From CAZLYK01 sp964563495 (lineage in GTDB: Bacteria; Acidobacteriota; Blastocatellia; RBC074), in the NCBI GenBank assembly GCA_964563495.1, contig CAZLYK010000118.1:1-17351 (forward strand): 17,351 bases of DNA. Reading direction: 5' to 3'. A program made the position numbers and the translations under genes. This document shows positions 7,492-17,351 of this stretch, piece by piece (position 1 is the stretch's first letter; the number at the start of each line of letters is the position of its first letter). Under the pieces are notes generated by a model. It was given only the letters and a program-made list of their open reading frames with translations. It ran no database searches and was not told the DNA's origin.

Positions 7492-10152
7492 TCATTCAGT
7501 CCGCAGCGCCTGCAACGGGTCGATGGTTGTCGCACGGCGTGCCGGGACAGCACACGCAAGTACCGCCACTATTGTCAGAACGGCGGAGACGGCCAGAAAC
7601 GTCAGTGGGTCATTCGGTTCGGTCGCGAAGAGCAGCGTCGACATCAAACGTGTCAGCGCCAGCGCGCCGGCTATCCCCACCGCCAAACCGATCAGCACCA
7701 ATCTCATTCCCTGTCGCAAGATCAGCCGCAAGACACTGCCCGCCGTCGCGCCCAATGCCATACGGACGCCGATTTCATGAGTACGCTGGCTGACGGTCAA
7801 AGCGATGACGCCGGCCAGACCCGCGGCCGTAATGAGCAGTGCCAGCGCCGCAAACAACCCCAACAAGACGGTCGTCAAACGCGGCGAAGCGATAGATTCG
7901 TTTCGGACGGCCTCGAGCGTTTGAACCTGATCTATCGCGTTATCCGGGTCAACCTCGTAAACAGTCTTTCGCAATTGCCGGACCATGGTCGCCGGAGCAA
8001 CCGCCGTCCGCACCAAGAGGTTGGCTGCGCCTCCCGTCTGCCTGACGGGGCGATAAAGTTCATCTGCCGGCTCGCGGTTCAAGCCATACTGCCTGACATC
8101 GCCGACCACACCGACAATCGTCGTCCAGCTCTTGCCGTTATCCAGTGAGACTCGCCCGCCGGTTGGGTCTTCGTTGCCCCAACGATGGCGCGCCAGAGCC
8201 TGATTGATGACCGCGACGGGCTGAGTTTGTTGGTTGTCCGCTTCGGTGAACCAGCGCCCGCTGAGCAAAGGCAATCGAATCGTCTGGAAATAATCGGTGC
8301 TGACGACCCGATAATCCACTTGTGGCACGGGTTCGTTTTCGGCTTGCACGCGCCCTTCGATTTGAAGGTTGCGGTTGAAGGGGCCATTCGCCAAACCGAG
8401 CGGATTGAGCGGATAGGTTGAAGCTATCGCAGCCGAAAGCACGCCCGGCTCGGCTTGCACACGTTCAACGATACGCAAAGTCAGATTTTGGAATTGATCG
8501 CCCGTCGTATACTTCGACCAATTGGCAGTCACGCGCATGACCAGAACGCGTTCGGGATCGAAGCCCGGATTGACCTCCTGCAATTTGAAGAGACTGCGCA
8601 GCATCAATCCTGCACCGATCAACAAGACGAACGAAGCAGCGACCTGGGCGACGACAAGTGCGCTGCGCAATCGTCGTCGTCCCGCACTGACCGCGGTCTG
8701 ACTGCTGCCTTCCTTCAACGCCGGAATCAGATTCTGCCTCAGCGAAAGCGCCGGAAGCAGGCCGAAGACAAGTCCGGCGAGAACCGAAACGATCAGCGTG
8801 AAGAGCAAGACGTTATTGTCCAGGCTGATTTCCGCCGCCCGTGGGGTGAAGCGCTCGGCGAAACTGACCAGCAACTTGATACTCCATGCCGCCAGAAGAA
8901 CGCCCAACGCCGCTCCGGCCAGCGAGAGCAGCATGCTTTCCGTGAGCAGTTGCCGAATCAATCTGCCCCGCGTCGCGCCCAGCGCCGCACGCATGGCAAA
9001 CTCGCGTTCGCGCCGCATGAGCCGCGCCAAGGTCAGATTGGCCGTGTTCGCGCACGCCAGCAGTAAGACCAAACCGGCCGTACAGAGCAATACCAGAAAT
9101 GTGGGCTTTGCTTTCCGCGTCAATTCTTCGCCGAGCGAAGCCAGCGTGACGCCAAATCCACGATTGGCCGGATAAGCTTCGGGGTATGCCAGCCTCATCC
9201 GTCCGGCGATCGCTTCCAGATCAGCCCGCGCCTGCGTTTCAGTGACCCCCGGTTTGAGCCGCGCAAAAACGCTCATCATCCTCGCGTTGCGGTTGGCCAC
9301 GAATTGTTCGCTTGACCGGGATGGACAGGCGGACGTGGGCATATACACGTCGTTCTCGTTTGGATATTGCGGCAAGGGCGGCAGCACGCCGATAACTGTG
9401 TGCGGGCGGTCGTTCATCCTGAAGACCCGCCCGATAATGTTCGGATCGCCTTTCTGGCTGCGTTGCCAGTACTGATAACTCAGGATGAGCACGGCTTCTG
9501 CCCCGTGAGTTTCGTCATTCGGCTCAAACCTTCTGCCCAGCAAGGGCGTGATGCCCATGAGATCGAAGAAATTGGCTGAGACGACGGCCGCCTGAATCCG
9601 TTCAGGCTCAGGGCCGCCAAAAAGCGTGAAAGCCATCGAATGATGTTCGGCCAGATCGGTCAGCGTCTGGTTCTGCTCTCGATAATCGGCAATCTCCTTA
9701 ACCGAGAAGTTCAAATCGTTGACGCGAGCCAGCGGCGCCTGCTGTCGGAGGACGATCAACCGGTTGCCTTGTTCAAAGGGGAGCGGGCGCAGGAGCACGC
9801 CATAAACCACGCTGAATATCGCCGTGTTCGCTCCAATGCCGAGCGCCAGCGTCAAAACCGCCAAAACCGTAAAACCGGGATTGCGCAGCAAGACGCGCAC
9901 ACCGAAACGCACGTCCTGCCGGAGCGTTTCCAGCGGCCGGTTGCGTTTGACGTCGCGGCACCCTTCTTTGACACGTTCGACCCCGCCAAAGCTGCGCAGC
10001 GCAGCCAGCCGGGCTTCTTCACGGTTCATCCCGCGCCGTAAGTTGGCCTCGGTCTCCATCTCCAGATGAAAGCGAACTTCCCGTTCCAATTCCAACTCCG
10101 TCCGGTTAAGTTTGAAAAGCGAGCGCAGGCTGCGCAACAGAATACTTGACAT
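7492..10152 (-). CDS. ADOP family ABC transporter permease (MacB/FtsX type)
   Basis: An 886-residue permease of the acidobacterial duplicated orphan permease group. The N-terminal 80 residues are helical and charged (RTELELEREVRFHLEMETE), as usual when a PadR regulator is adjacent. The first membrane helix is at about 94-120 (NPGFTVLAVLTLALGIGANTA), followed by a MacB-like periplasmic domain (about 125-345). Two FtsX-type four-helix units follow: one near 350-520 with EFAMRAALGATRG, the other near 757-886 with THEIGVRMALGAT and ending PARRATTIDPLQALR. No ATPase gene is adjacent, which is why such permeases are called orphans; substrate and direction are unknown. The start has GGAGGT six bases upstream. 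It begins 26 bases after the padR-like stop, so the two are surely co-transcribed. Confidence 0.95.
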   Translation of the reverse strand: MSSILLRSLRSLFKLNRTELELEREVRFHLEMETEANLRRGMNREEARLAALRSFGGVERVKEGCRDVKRNRPLETLRQDVRFGVRVLLRNPGFTVLAVLTLALGIGANTAIFSVVYGVLLRPLPFEQGNRLIVLRQQAPLARVNDLNFSVKEIADYREQNQTLTDLAEHHSMAFTLFGGPEPERIQAAVVSANFFDLMGITPLLGRRFEPNDETHGAEAVLILSYQYWQRSQKGDPNIIGRVFRMNDRPHTVIGVLPPLPQYPNENDVYMPTSACPSRSSEQFVANRNARMMSVFARLKPGVTETQARADLEAIAGRMRLAYPEAYPANRGFGVTLASLGEELTRKAKPTFLVLLCTAGLVLLLACANTANLTLARLMRREREFAMRAALGATRGRLIRQLLTESMLLSLAGAALGVLLAAWSIKLLVSFAERFTPRAAEISLDNNVLLFTLIVSVLAGLVFGLLPALSLRQNLIPALKEGSSQTAVSAGRRRLRSALVVAQVAASFVLLIGAGLMLRSLFKLQEVNPGFDPERVLVMRVTANWSKYTTGDQFQNLTLRIVERVQAEPGVLSAAIASTYPLNPLGLANGPFNRNLQIEGRVQAENEPVPQVDYRVVSTDYFQTIRLPLLSGRWFTEADNQQTQPVAVINQALARHRWGNEDPTGGRVSLDNGKSWTTIVGVVGDVRQYGLNREPADELYRPVRQTGGAANLLVRTAVAPATMVRQLRKTVYEVDPDNAIDQVQTLEAVRNESIASPRLTTVLLGLFAALALLITAAGLAGVIALTVSQRTHEIGVRMALGATAGSVLRLILRQGMRLVLIGLAVGIAGALALTRLMSTLLFATEPNDPLTFLAVSAVLTIVAVLACAVPARRATTIDPLQALRTE

Positions 10153-10178
10153 AACGCGACCTCCCTTTCCGCAGACAG

Positions 10179-10511
10179 CTAGTTTGCCTGAAGTATCTGC
10201 TCGATCGCCGCCGATAATCGCTGCCAGTTCGCTGTCTCTTCGTCGAGTTGTTTGCGGCCGGCTCTGGTGAGCTGGTAGTACTTCGCCTGGCGATTGTTAT
10301 CGGAACTCCCCCACTCAGACCTAATCCAGCCCTGTTCTTCCAGACGATATAATGCCGGATAGAGCGAACCTTGATTGACGTTGAGCACACCCGCAGAGGT
10401 TTGTTGAATACGCTGTGAGATGCCCCAGCCGTGCATCGGCTCCAGCGCCAGCGTCTTCAAAATCAACATATCGAGCGTGCCTGGCAATAGTTCAGACCTC
10501 GATTTGGCCAT
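10179..10511 (-). CDS. PadR family transcriptional regulator
   Basis: A 110-residue DNA-binding protein with the classic PadR layout: LLPGTLDMLILKTLALEPMHGWGI (8-31), a winged helix with VNQGSLYPALYRLEEQGWI (45-63), the wing RQAKYYQLTRAGRKQLDEE (74-92), and a short C-terminal helix for dimerisation. It lies directly upstream of the ADOP permease in the same transcription unit, the usual pairing in Acidobacteriota, so it probably controls that operon and itself. The start has AGGAGG eight bases upstream. A good promoter and a candidate operator lie just upstream. Confidence 0.95.
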   Translation of the reverse strand: MAKSRSELLPGTLDMLILKTLALEPMHGWGISQRIQQTSAGVLNVNQGSLYPALYRLEEQGWIRSEWGSSDNNRQAKYYQLTRAGRKQLDEETANWQRLSAAIEQILQAN

Positions 10512-10531
10512 GATTTGCCCCTCCTAGATTA

Positions 10532-10565
10532 TCTACAAGAGAGAGGATAGAAGCCTTCCTGTAGA
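10532..10565. promoter_or_regulatory. Candidate PadR operator overlapping the promoter
   Basis: TCTACA (10532-10537) and TGTAGA (10560-10565) form a 6-bp inverted pair with 22 bases between them. One half lies in the -35/-10 spacer and the other just downstream of the -10, so a dimer bound here would block transcription. PadR proteins commonly repress their own operon through dyads of this kind. The half-sites are short, so this remains a hypothesis. Confidence 0.4.
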
Positions 10566-10572
10566 ACGTCAA
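10544..10572 (-). promoter_or_regulatory. Promoter of the padR-ADOP operon
   Basis: On the minus strand TTGACG (10567-10572) and TATCCT (10544-10549) are separated by exactly 17 bases, a good sigma-70-type pair about 33 bases upstream of the padR-like start codon. This is a pattern call, not measured. Confidence 0.6.
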
Positions 10573-10655
10573 GAGAAGCAGGCGGGCCACGCGCAGCCGG
10601 GCCGAACAAAAAATGAGCAGGGCGACCCCGGTTTCACAATTATTGGAAACGTATC

Positions 10656-10748
10656 AAATAGACAGGATTAACCGGGTTTTTGCCGGACGGAACAAGACTA
10701 GATCTTATCTCTGGTAAAATCCTGGACAAATCCCAATCCTGTCTATTT
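10656..10748. repeat. CAGGATT palindrome, copy 3 (degenerate interior)
   Basis: The outer 14 bases match perfectly: AAATAGACAGGATT (10656-10669) and its complement at 10735-10748. The interior units are eroded (for example AACCGGG in place of AACAGGA). The copy begins 14 bases after the stop codon of the small secreted protein gene (minus strand), again at a gene 3' end, and would separate this operon from the padR promoter region. Confidence 0.8.
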
Positions 10749-10762
10749 CTTCATTTGGTTCT

Positions 10763-11290
10763 TCATTTGGCTTTAAACGATCTGGCGATTGCGTCGGTCT
10801 GGTTTCTGAGCGTTCCGAGGATGTGTTTGCGGCCGGTGAACTGCAGGATATAGATCGTTTTTTCGCTTGTCCTCAGGTAGTAGATGCGGCCGGTGAAGGG
10901 TTGGCCGCTGACGGTTTTGAAATCGTAGGAGAGCAGCGCGCCGGACTTGCCGGGGCTGAGGATAAATTTCTCGAAGGAGATTTTGTCATAACCGGGTGAG
11001 AATCGGACCCTCTCCGCTTCGTCCTTGGAGGCGTATTCCATGACCTCCCTGTTTGGGTCAGCGTCATCGATCCGGCGGAGCTTGAGCGATCCGTTTTCAC
11101 GAATTTTGTAAACGATGTAGAGATCAGTCCGCCCGAGGCCGTCTCTGCTCACGATTCCCAACCACCCGTTGGGGAGAGAGACCGAAAACTGGCCATCCGG
11201 ATCTTCGAATACTTCCTGGGCATGGCTGACCGAGGCGGAGGGGGTGGCGAGAAGCAGGAACAATAAAGCCAAACCGGTATATTTTTTCAT
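10763..11290 (-). CDS. Small secreted protein, PsbP/DcrB-like (tentative)
   Basis: Encodes 175 residues from ATG 11290. MKKYTGLALLFLLLATPSASVSHAQ is a signal peptide with a likely cleavage after SHA. The mature part starts EVFEDPDGQFSVSLPNGW, the phrase typical of PsbP- or DcrB-like small beta domains, and ends ILQFTGRKHILGTLRNQTDAIARSFK, which also fits that fold. No catalytic motif is seen. An upstream in-frame ATG at 11308 exists, but 11290 is preferred: it precedes the signal peptide directly, has GAGGA upstream, and overlaps the rph stop in an ATGA arrangement. That overlap makes it the third gene of the murI-rph operon, translated by coupling. Its function is unknown. Confidence 0.8.
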   Translation of the reverse strand: MKKYTGLALLFLLLATPSASVSHAQEVFEDPDGQFSVSLPNGWLGIVSRDGLGRTDLYIVYKIRENGSLKLRRIDDADPNREVMEYASKDEAERVRFSPGYDKISFEKFILSPGKSGALLSYDFKTVSGQPFTGRIYYLRTSEKTIYILQFTGRKHILGTLRNQTDAIARSFKAK

Positions 11291-12132
11291 GAAGCATCCT
11301 CTTTCCAATTGATTTTGCCGCGCGATGCCGGGTCGATTATCGCGTGCGGTTCTTTTCCCGCGAGGGCCCGAAAGATCGTCTCTCGTTGGGCGGCGACCAG
11401 ACGATCGACGCCGATCCCGGCTGCGGCGATCATCTCCTGCATCTGCTCGTGGCTGAAAGGCTCGGTCTCGGCCGTACCCTGTATCTCGACGAATCGGCCA
11501 TCTCCGGTCCGAACGACATTCATATCGACCTCGGCGCGCGAGTCTTCGCTGTAATCCAGATCGAGCAGCGCGCGCCCGCCGACGATCCCGACGCTGACCG
11601 CGGCGACATAATCCCGGAGCATCGGCCGATCGAACTTGCCGATCCCTAAATATTTGTTCAAGGCCAGCGCCAGTGCGACAAACCCGCCGGTGATCGATGC
11701 GGTTCGAGTCCCGCCGTCGGCCTGGATCACGTCGCAGTCGATGACAACTGTCCGCTCACCGAGCGCCGACATGTCGATCACCGAGCGAAGGCTGCGGCCG
11801 ATCAATCGTTGAATTTCGTGCGTCCGTCCCGACGGACCGCCGCGGCCGACCTCGCGCGCCGTCCGGGTCTCGGTCGCACGCGGAAGCATGGCGTACTCCG
11901 CCGTCACCCAGCCCACTCCCTTGCCCTTGAGAAACGGCGGGACTTTATCTTCGATCGTCGCCGTGCAAAGGACGCGGGTGTGACCGACTTCGATCAGGAC
12001 CGAGCCCTCGGCGTATTTAGTATAGCTGCAGATCATCTGGATTGGCCGCACGTCCAGCGGTGCGCGCCCGTCCCGGCGAGTTATCTGCGATGGTTCGCCC
12101 TTTTGCCCTTTAGTTTGATTCGAGTCTGTCAT
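11287..12132 (-). CDS. rph: Ribonuclease PH
   Basis: A 281-residue phosphate-dependent 3'-5' exoribonuclease that trims tRNA 3' ends in the cytoplasm, normally as a hexamer. Recognisable blocks are RPIQMICSYTKYAEGSVLIEVG (29-50), the phosphate/RNA-binding TRTAREVGRGGPSGRTHEIQRLIGRSLR (89-116), DVIQADGGTRTASITGG (134-150), and LDLDYSEDSRAEVDMNVV. It carries about 16 extra N-terminal residues relative to typical bacterial enzymes; a GGAGG nine bases before ATG 12132 supports that start. The gene begins inside murI (23-base overlap in another frame) and its TGA overlaps the ATG of the next gene by four bases, so all three are one tightly coupled operon. Confidence 0.96.
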   Translation of the reverse strand: MTDSNQTKGQKGEPSQITRRDGRAPLDVRPIQMICSYTKYAEGSVLIEVGHTRVLCTATIEDKVPPFLKGKGVGWVTAEYAMLPRATETRTAREVGRGGPSGRTHEIQRLIGRSLRSVIDMSALGERTVVIDCDVIQADGGTRTASITGGFVALALALNKYLGIGKFDRPMLRDYVAAVSVGIVGGRALLDLDYSEDSRAEVDMNVVRTGDGRFVEIQGTAETEPFSHEQMQEMIAAAGIGVDRLVAAQRETIFRALAGKEPHAIIDPASRGKINWKEDAS

Positions 12133-12949
12133 GTCCCCACACCTCCACCGCTTCCAGATGTTCGAGCGGTGATCCTAAAATCCTTTCGGCTATCCGGTGA
12201 AATCGCTGCGCGGCATCGGTCACGTAAAAATGGCTCCGGCTCGGGTCGTCGATCAGATCGAGCAGCCCGGCCTGAGTGAGCAATTGCGCGGTCTCTTCGG
12301 CCACCGCATCGGCGGAATCGATCAGTTTGACTCGCTCGCCCCCTTTGCTCATGGTCTCGCCGATCACCTGTTTGAGCAGCGGATAATGGGTGCAGCCCAG
12401 CACCAGGGTATCGACTTCCTGGTCGCGCAGCGGAGCAAGATACTGTTCGGCGACCAAACGTGCAACCTCGGATTCAGTCTCACCCTCCTCGACCAGAGGG
12501 ACAAAGAGCGGGCAGGCACGCGCAAAGATCCCGATCTCGCTTTCGCCGGCGGCTTCGCGAATCGCCCGTTCGTATGCTCCGCTTTCAATCGTCGCCTCAG
12601 TCGCGATGACCCCGATCCGTCCTCGCCGGGTGGCCCTCACCGCAGCCCGCGCCCCGGGGCCGAGCACCGTCAGAAACGGCGTCTCATACTCCTCACGCAA
12701 CCTCTCCCTGGCCATGGCGGATGCGGTATTGCAGGCGACGACAATCATCTTGACGCCCTTATCGATCAGGAAAGCGGCGTCCTCGATCGCGTATCGCTCG
12801 ATCGTTGCCCGCGATTTTGTTCCGTATGGCACTCGCGCCGTATCGCCCAGATAGATCACGCTTTCTCGCGGCAGTCGCCGGCGAATCGCCCGGAGCACGG
12901 TCAATCCACCGACTCCGGAATCGAATATACCTATGGGAAGGGAGTTCAT
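12110..12949 (-). CDS. murI: Glutamate racemase
   Basis: A 279-residue enzyme (from ATG 12949) that interconverts L- and D-glutamate for peptidoglycan synthesis in the cytoplasm. The two catalytic cysteines are in VACNTAS and LGCTHYP (73 and 186 from this start). The N-terminal IGIFDSGVGGLTVL and YLGDTARVPYGTKS are family signatures, as is ACPLFVPLVEEGE. A TTG codon at 12952 is in frame just before the ATG, and no clear Shine-Dalgarno precedes either, so the start could be leaderless or weak. It is the first gene of the murI-rph operon and overlaps rph by 23 bases. Only a CAGGATT palindrome separates it from the tmRNA 3' end, so it either uses a promoter within that palindrome or is read through from ssrA. 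Confidence 0.96.
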   Translation of the reverse strand: MNSLPIGIFDSGVGGLTVLRAIRRRLPRESVIYLGDTARVPYGTKSRATIERYAIEDAAFLIDKGVKMIVVACNTASAMARERLREEYETPFLTVLGPGARAAVRATRRGRIGVIATEATIESGAYERAIREAAGESEIGIFARACPLFVPLVEEGETESEVARLVAEQYLAPLRDQEVDTLVLGCTHYPLLKQVIGETMSKGGERVKLIDSADAVAEETAQLLTQAGLLDLIDDPSRSHFYVTDAAQRFHRIAERILGSPLEHLEAVEVWGHDRLESN

Positions 12950-12981
12950 CAAAAAGGCGGGCCGTCGCTTTATTCGAGTGA

Positions 12982-13075
12982 GAAGAGAATAGACAGGATT
13001 AACAGGATTTCAAAGGATTAAACAGGAGCTTTTTCTGTTTTGTCTTTGATCCTGTTAATCCTGTCTATTCTCTTC
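12982..13075. repeat. CAGGATT palindrome, copy 4 (tmRNA 3' end)
   Basis: The outer arms 12982-13008 and 13049-13075 are perfect complements (27 bp, GAAGAGAATAGACAGG and onward); the inner units pair imperfectly. In minus-strand direction the element begins three bases after the last base of tmRNA, and it ends 32 bases before the murI start. It is placed to end or trim the ssrA transcript. Confidence 0.9.
12986..13013 (-). promoter_or_regulatory. Possible murI promoter inside palindrome copy 4
   Basis: On the minus strand TTGAAA (13008-13013) and TATTCT (12986-12991) are 16 bases apart, within the arm facing murI. The -35 is good (five of six) and the -10 weak (four of six). It is the only candidate between tmRNA and murI. 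Confidence 0.3.
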
Positions 13076-13077
13076 AA

Positions 13078-13446
<369 letters not shown>

Positions 13447-13479
13447 CATCAGGTTTACACATTGACGCGAACAGCTTAG

Positions 13480-13508
13480 AGTTTAGAGGGCGAATCAGGG
13501 CGTGTCAA
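13480..13508 (-). promoter_or_regulatory. Promoter of ssrA
   Basis: On the minus strand a perfect TTGACA (13503-13508) and TAAACT (13480-13485) are separated by 17 bases. Transcription would start near 13473, leaving a 5' leader of about 27 bases to be removed by RNase P, as known for tmRNA precursors. Confidence 0.75.
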
Positions 13509-13548
13509 GAACCGCTTCCGACAACCTCTTTCTCATGACTATTGATCG

Positions 13549-15063
13549 ATGACCAATTTGATCTGCGTTCCCGTGACCGAAACCGAGAGCGATGCCTTCA
13601 TCGCCGCCGTTGACGAAGCGGCCCAGTTGGCCGACGCGGTTGAGCTTCGTCTGGATTATCTCTTGCCTGATCAGTTGCCGCGGCTGCTCTCGGATTTGAT
13701 CGTCCGGGTGGATCGGATCGGCCGGCCGCTGATCCTGACTTTTCGGCCGAGCGAGCAGGGGGGCAGGCGGGAGCTGAGCCTGGAAGATCGACAGGCTTTC
13801 TGGCGATCCTTATCGCCGGAGCTGGGCCGTCGCGCGGCGTTTGTCGATTTCGAGCTGGATCTGGTCGAAAGTTTCGACTCCCGTCCGCCGTTGCCCTGGG
13901 GAAAAGTCATCTGTTCGTGGCACGACTTCAGGGAGACTCCCGAAGATTTGAATGGGCTTTACGAGCGGATGGCCCGGACACCCGCGGCGGTAGTTAAGAT
14001 CGCCACCCAGGCAAATGAGATTGGCGATTGCCTGCGCATGTTTGAGGTCATTGATCGGGCGCGCGGCCGTAAGCCGGTGATCGCGCTGGCGATGGGGTTG
14101 CCGGGACTGGCGACTCGCGTTCTGTCATTGTCACGCGGGGCAATGCTGACATTCGGCTGCTTGCGGCGCGGGGCCGAAAGCGCGGCCGGTCAACCGACGG
14201 TGACCGAACTGCGCGAGCTATATCGAATCAAACGGTTGACGCGAGAGAGCGAGATTTATGGCGTGATCGGCAAGCCGATCGGCCATTCGCGCTCGCCCCT
14301 GATTCACAACACGGCGCTCGCCGCACTCGATCGCAACGGCGTCTATCTCCCCTTCGAGGTCGATAACGTCGCCGGGTTCGTCCGCGATTTCGTGCGGCCC
14401 GGGACGAAAAGGATCGATTGGAACCTGCGCGGTTTGAGCGTGACGATCCCGTATAAACTGACGATTATGGCTCAGCTCGATTATCTGGATCCGATCGCAC
14501 AATCGATCGGTGCGGTCAACACGGTTGTCGTCGATGGCGATCATCTGCGCGGTTACAACACGGATGTCACCGGCGCCATGAAACCACTCGACCGGTTGAT
14601 CGACGTGAGGGGCGCGCGGGTGGCGGTGATCGGCGCGGGAGGATCGGCGAGGGCGGTCTGCTACGGTCTGGCGCGGCGCGGCGCGGACGTGACGATTTAC
14701 GCCCGGGATCCGGCCAAAGCCCGACCGCTGGCCGATCAATTCAAGGCCGGGACCGCCCTGCTCGACGAGTTTGATGGGCAGGCGGAGATCGTTATAAACT
14801 GCACTCCGATCGGCATGCACGGCCACAGCGAGGGGCGGAGCCCGGTCGGATCCGGAAGCCTGCGCGGCGTAAGTCTGGTCTACGATCTGATCTATACGCC
14901 CGAAGAGACAGCGCTCTTGAAAGATGCGAAAAATTCCGGGTGCCGCACGCTCGGCGGATCGACCATGCTCGTCGCTCAGGCCGCAGAGCAGTTCAGATTG
15001 TGGACCGGGATCGAGCCGCCGGCCGACGTGATCCGGCGCGCAGTGAATAATAGACGGGAGTGA
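13549..15063 (+). CDS. aroDE: Bifunctional 3-dehydroquinate dehydratase / shikimate dehydrogenase
   Basis: A 504-residue fusion catalysing two successive shikimate-pathway steps in the cytoplasm: dehydration of 3-dehydroquinate, then NADPH-dependent reduction of 3-dehydroshikimate. The N-terminal type I dehydratase (about 1-225) shows VELRLDYL (31-38), the catalytic His125 in SWHDF, and the Schiff-base Lys150 in AVVKIA. The C-terminal dehydrogenase (about 236-500) shows YGVIGKPIGHSRSP (237-250), SVTIPYK (297-303, Lys303), GAVNTVV, YNTDVTGA (Asp339) and the nucleotide-binding GAGGSARA (362-369). Plants and chlamydiae have a similar fusion. No clear Shine-Dalgarno precedes ATG 13549. The last residues NRRE and the TGA stop come from palindrome copy 5, just as the C-terminus of AroF comes from copy 2. 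Confidence 0.96.
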   Translation: MTNLICVPVTETESDAFIAAVDEAAQLADAVELRLDYLLPDQLPRLLSDLIVRVDRIGRPLILTFRPSEQGGRRELSLEDRQAFWRSLSPELGRRAAFVDFELDLVESFDSRPPLPWGKVICSWHDFRETPEDLNGLYERMARTPAAVVKIATQANEIGDCLRMFEVIDRARGRKPVIALAMGLPGLATRVLSLSRGAMLTFGCLRRGAESAAGQPTVTELRELYRIKRLTRESEIYGVIGKPIGHSRSPLIHNTALAALDRNGVYLPFEVDNVAGFVRDFVRPGTKRIDWNLRGLSVTIPYKLTIMAQLDYLDPIAQSIGAVNTVVVDGDHLRGYNTDVTGAMKPLDRLIDVRGARVAVIGAGGSARAVCYGLARRGADVTIYARDPAKARPLADQFKAGTALLDEFDGQAEIVINCTPIGMHGHSEGRSPVGSGSLRGVSLVYDLIYTPEETALLKDAKNSGCRTLGGSTMLVAQAAEQFRLWTGIEPPADVIRRAVNNRRE

Positions 15064-15109
15064 CAGGATTTTTGCAGGACTGGACAAGATGGCATCTTGT
15101 CCAGCCCTG
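15049..15109. repeat. CAGGATT palindrome, copy 5 (right arm truncated)
   Basis: The left arm from AATAGACGGGAG (15049) is nearly complete, but only the inner part of the right arm remains: CTGGACAAGAT (15080-15090) pairs with ATCTTGTCCAG (15094-15104) around GGC, extended by CAGG/CCTG (15075-15078 with 15106-15109) after one mismatch. The outer right arm is missing. The aroDE stop codon (15061-15063) lies inside it. Confidence 0.8.
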
Positions 15110-15169
15110 CTCAGCGCTGATAATCAGGTTTTCCCGGCGATCGCCCGAATTTGGAACGAGGTAAGAGCG

Positions 15170-17250
<2,081 letters not shown>

Positions 17251-17251
<1 letters not shown>

Positions 17252-17339
17252 TAATGGACAGGATAAACAAGATTTATTCAGGATTGACATGACTAGGTCA
17301 TGTCAATCCTGAATAAATCTTGTTTATCCTGTCCATTAT
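17251..17339. repeat. CAGGATT palindrome, copy 6 (perfect 43-bp arms)
   Basis: The arms 17251-17293 and 17297-17339 are perfect complements over 43 bp with only TAG between them. The sequence departs from the other copies (GGACAGGATAAACAAGATTT) yet the two arms still match at every base. It starts on the last base of the TAA stop of the thioredoxin-NHL gene. Confidence 0.95.
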
Positions 17340-17351
17340 CTACCAATCTCC

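Noticed and set aside
12197..13021. Plus-strand open frame (274 codons) antisense to murI and running into palindrome copy 4
   Set aside because: It mirrors murI, has no recognisable domain, and ends in repeat sequence.
15089..15169. Upstream start of the thioredoxin-NHL gene
   Set aside because: That ATG lies in the loop of palindrome copy 5; ATG 15170 has a good Shine-Dalgarno and a signal peptide follows.

Overview
The window looks like a chromosomal segment of an Acidobacteriota genome, probably a Blastocatellia-type lineage. The lineage evidence is two families that are hallmarks of that phylum: an acidobacterial VWFA-related protein (1296-3629) and an acidobacterial duplicated orphan permease (ADOP) paired with a PadR regulator (7492-10511). 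No phage, plasmid, CRISPR or transposase genes are visible. Species-level placement cannot be made from the sequence alone.

Layout. The last codons of an unidentified + strand gene (1-36) are followed by aroF (DAHP synthase, 161-1180), convergent with the VWFA-related secreted protein (1296-3629, -). Divergent from that is a membrane-anchored HtrA/DegP-type protease (3869-5065, +), convergent with a secreted PQQ-type beta-propeller protein (5089-6426, -). A palindrome-rich spacer (6427-6775) follows. Then, on the minus strand, come a secreted metal-binding/phosphatase-like fusion (6776-7423), the ADOP permease and its PadR regulator. A second minus-strand operon runs murI > rph > small secreted protein (12949 down to 10763) with overlapping reading frames. 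tmRNA (ssrA, 13079-13446, -) with a clear promoter separates it from a bifunctional aroD-aroE fusion (13549-15063, +) and a thioredoxin-NHL (NHLRC2-like) secreted protein (15170-17251, +).

How the genes relate. aroF and the aroDE fusion supply three steps of the shikimate pathway (first, third and fourth). MurI makes D-glutamate for peptidoglycan, RNase PH trims tRNA 3' ends, and tmRNA rescues stalled ribosomes. HtrA, the PQQ propeller, the thioredoxin-NHL protein, the VWFA protein and the small secreted protein are all exported or membrane-facing.

The most unusual signal is not a gene. A family of palindromes built from CAGGATT units occurs seven times: at 39-142, 1164-1302, 6758-6771 (half copy), 10656-10748, 12982-13075, 15049-15109 and 17251-17339. 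Every copy abuts, or supplies, the 3' end of a gene, including the tmRNA. Three full copies have perfect 43-44 bp arms that match each other within a copy but differ between copies. Several gene stop codons (aroF, the VWFA gene, aroDE) lie inside the element. Other unrelated palindromes (6489-6673, 6707-6744, 7435-7472) add to a high density of intergenic hairpins.
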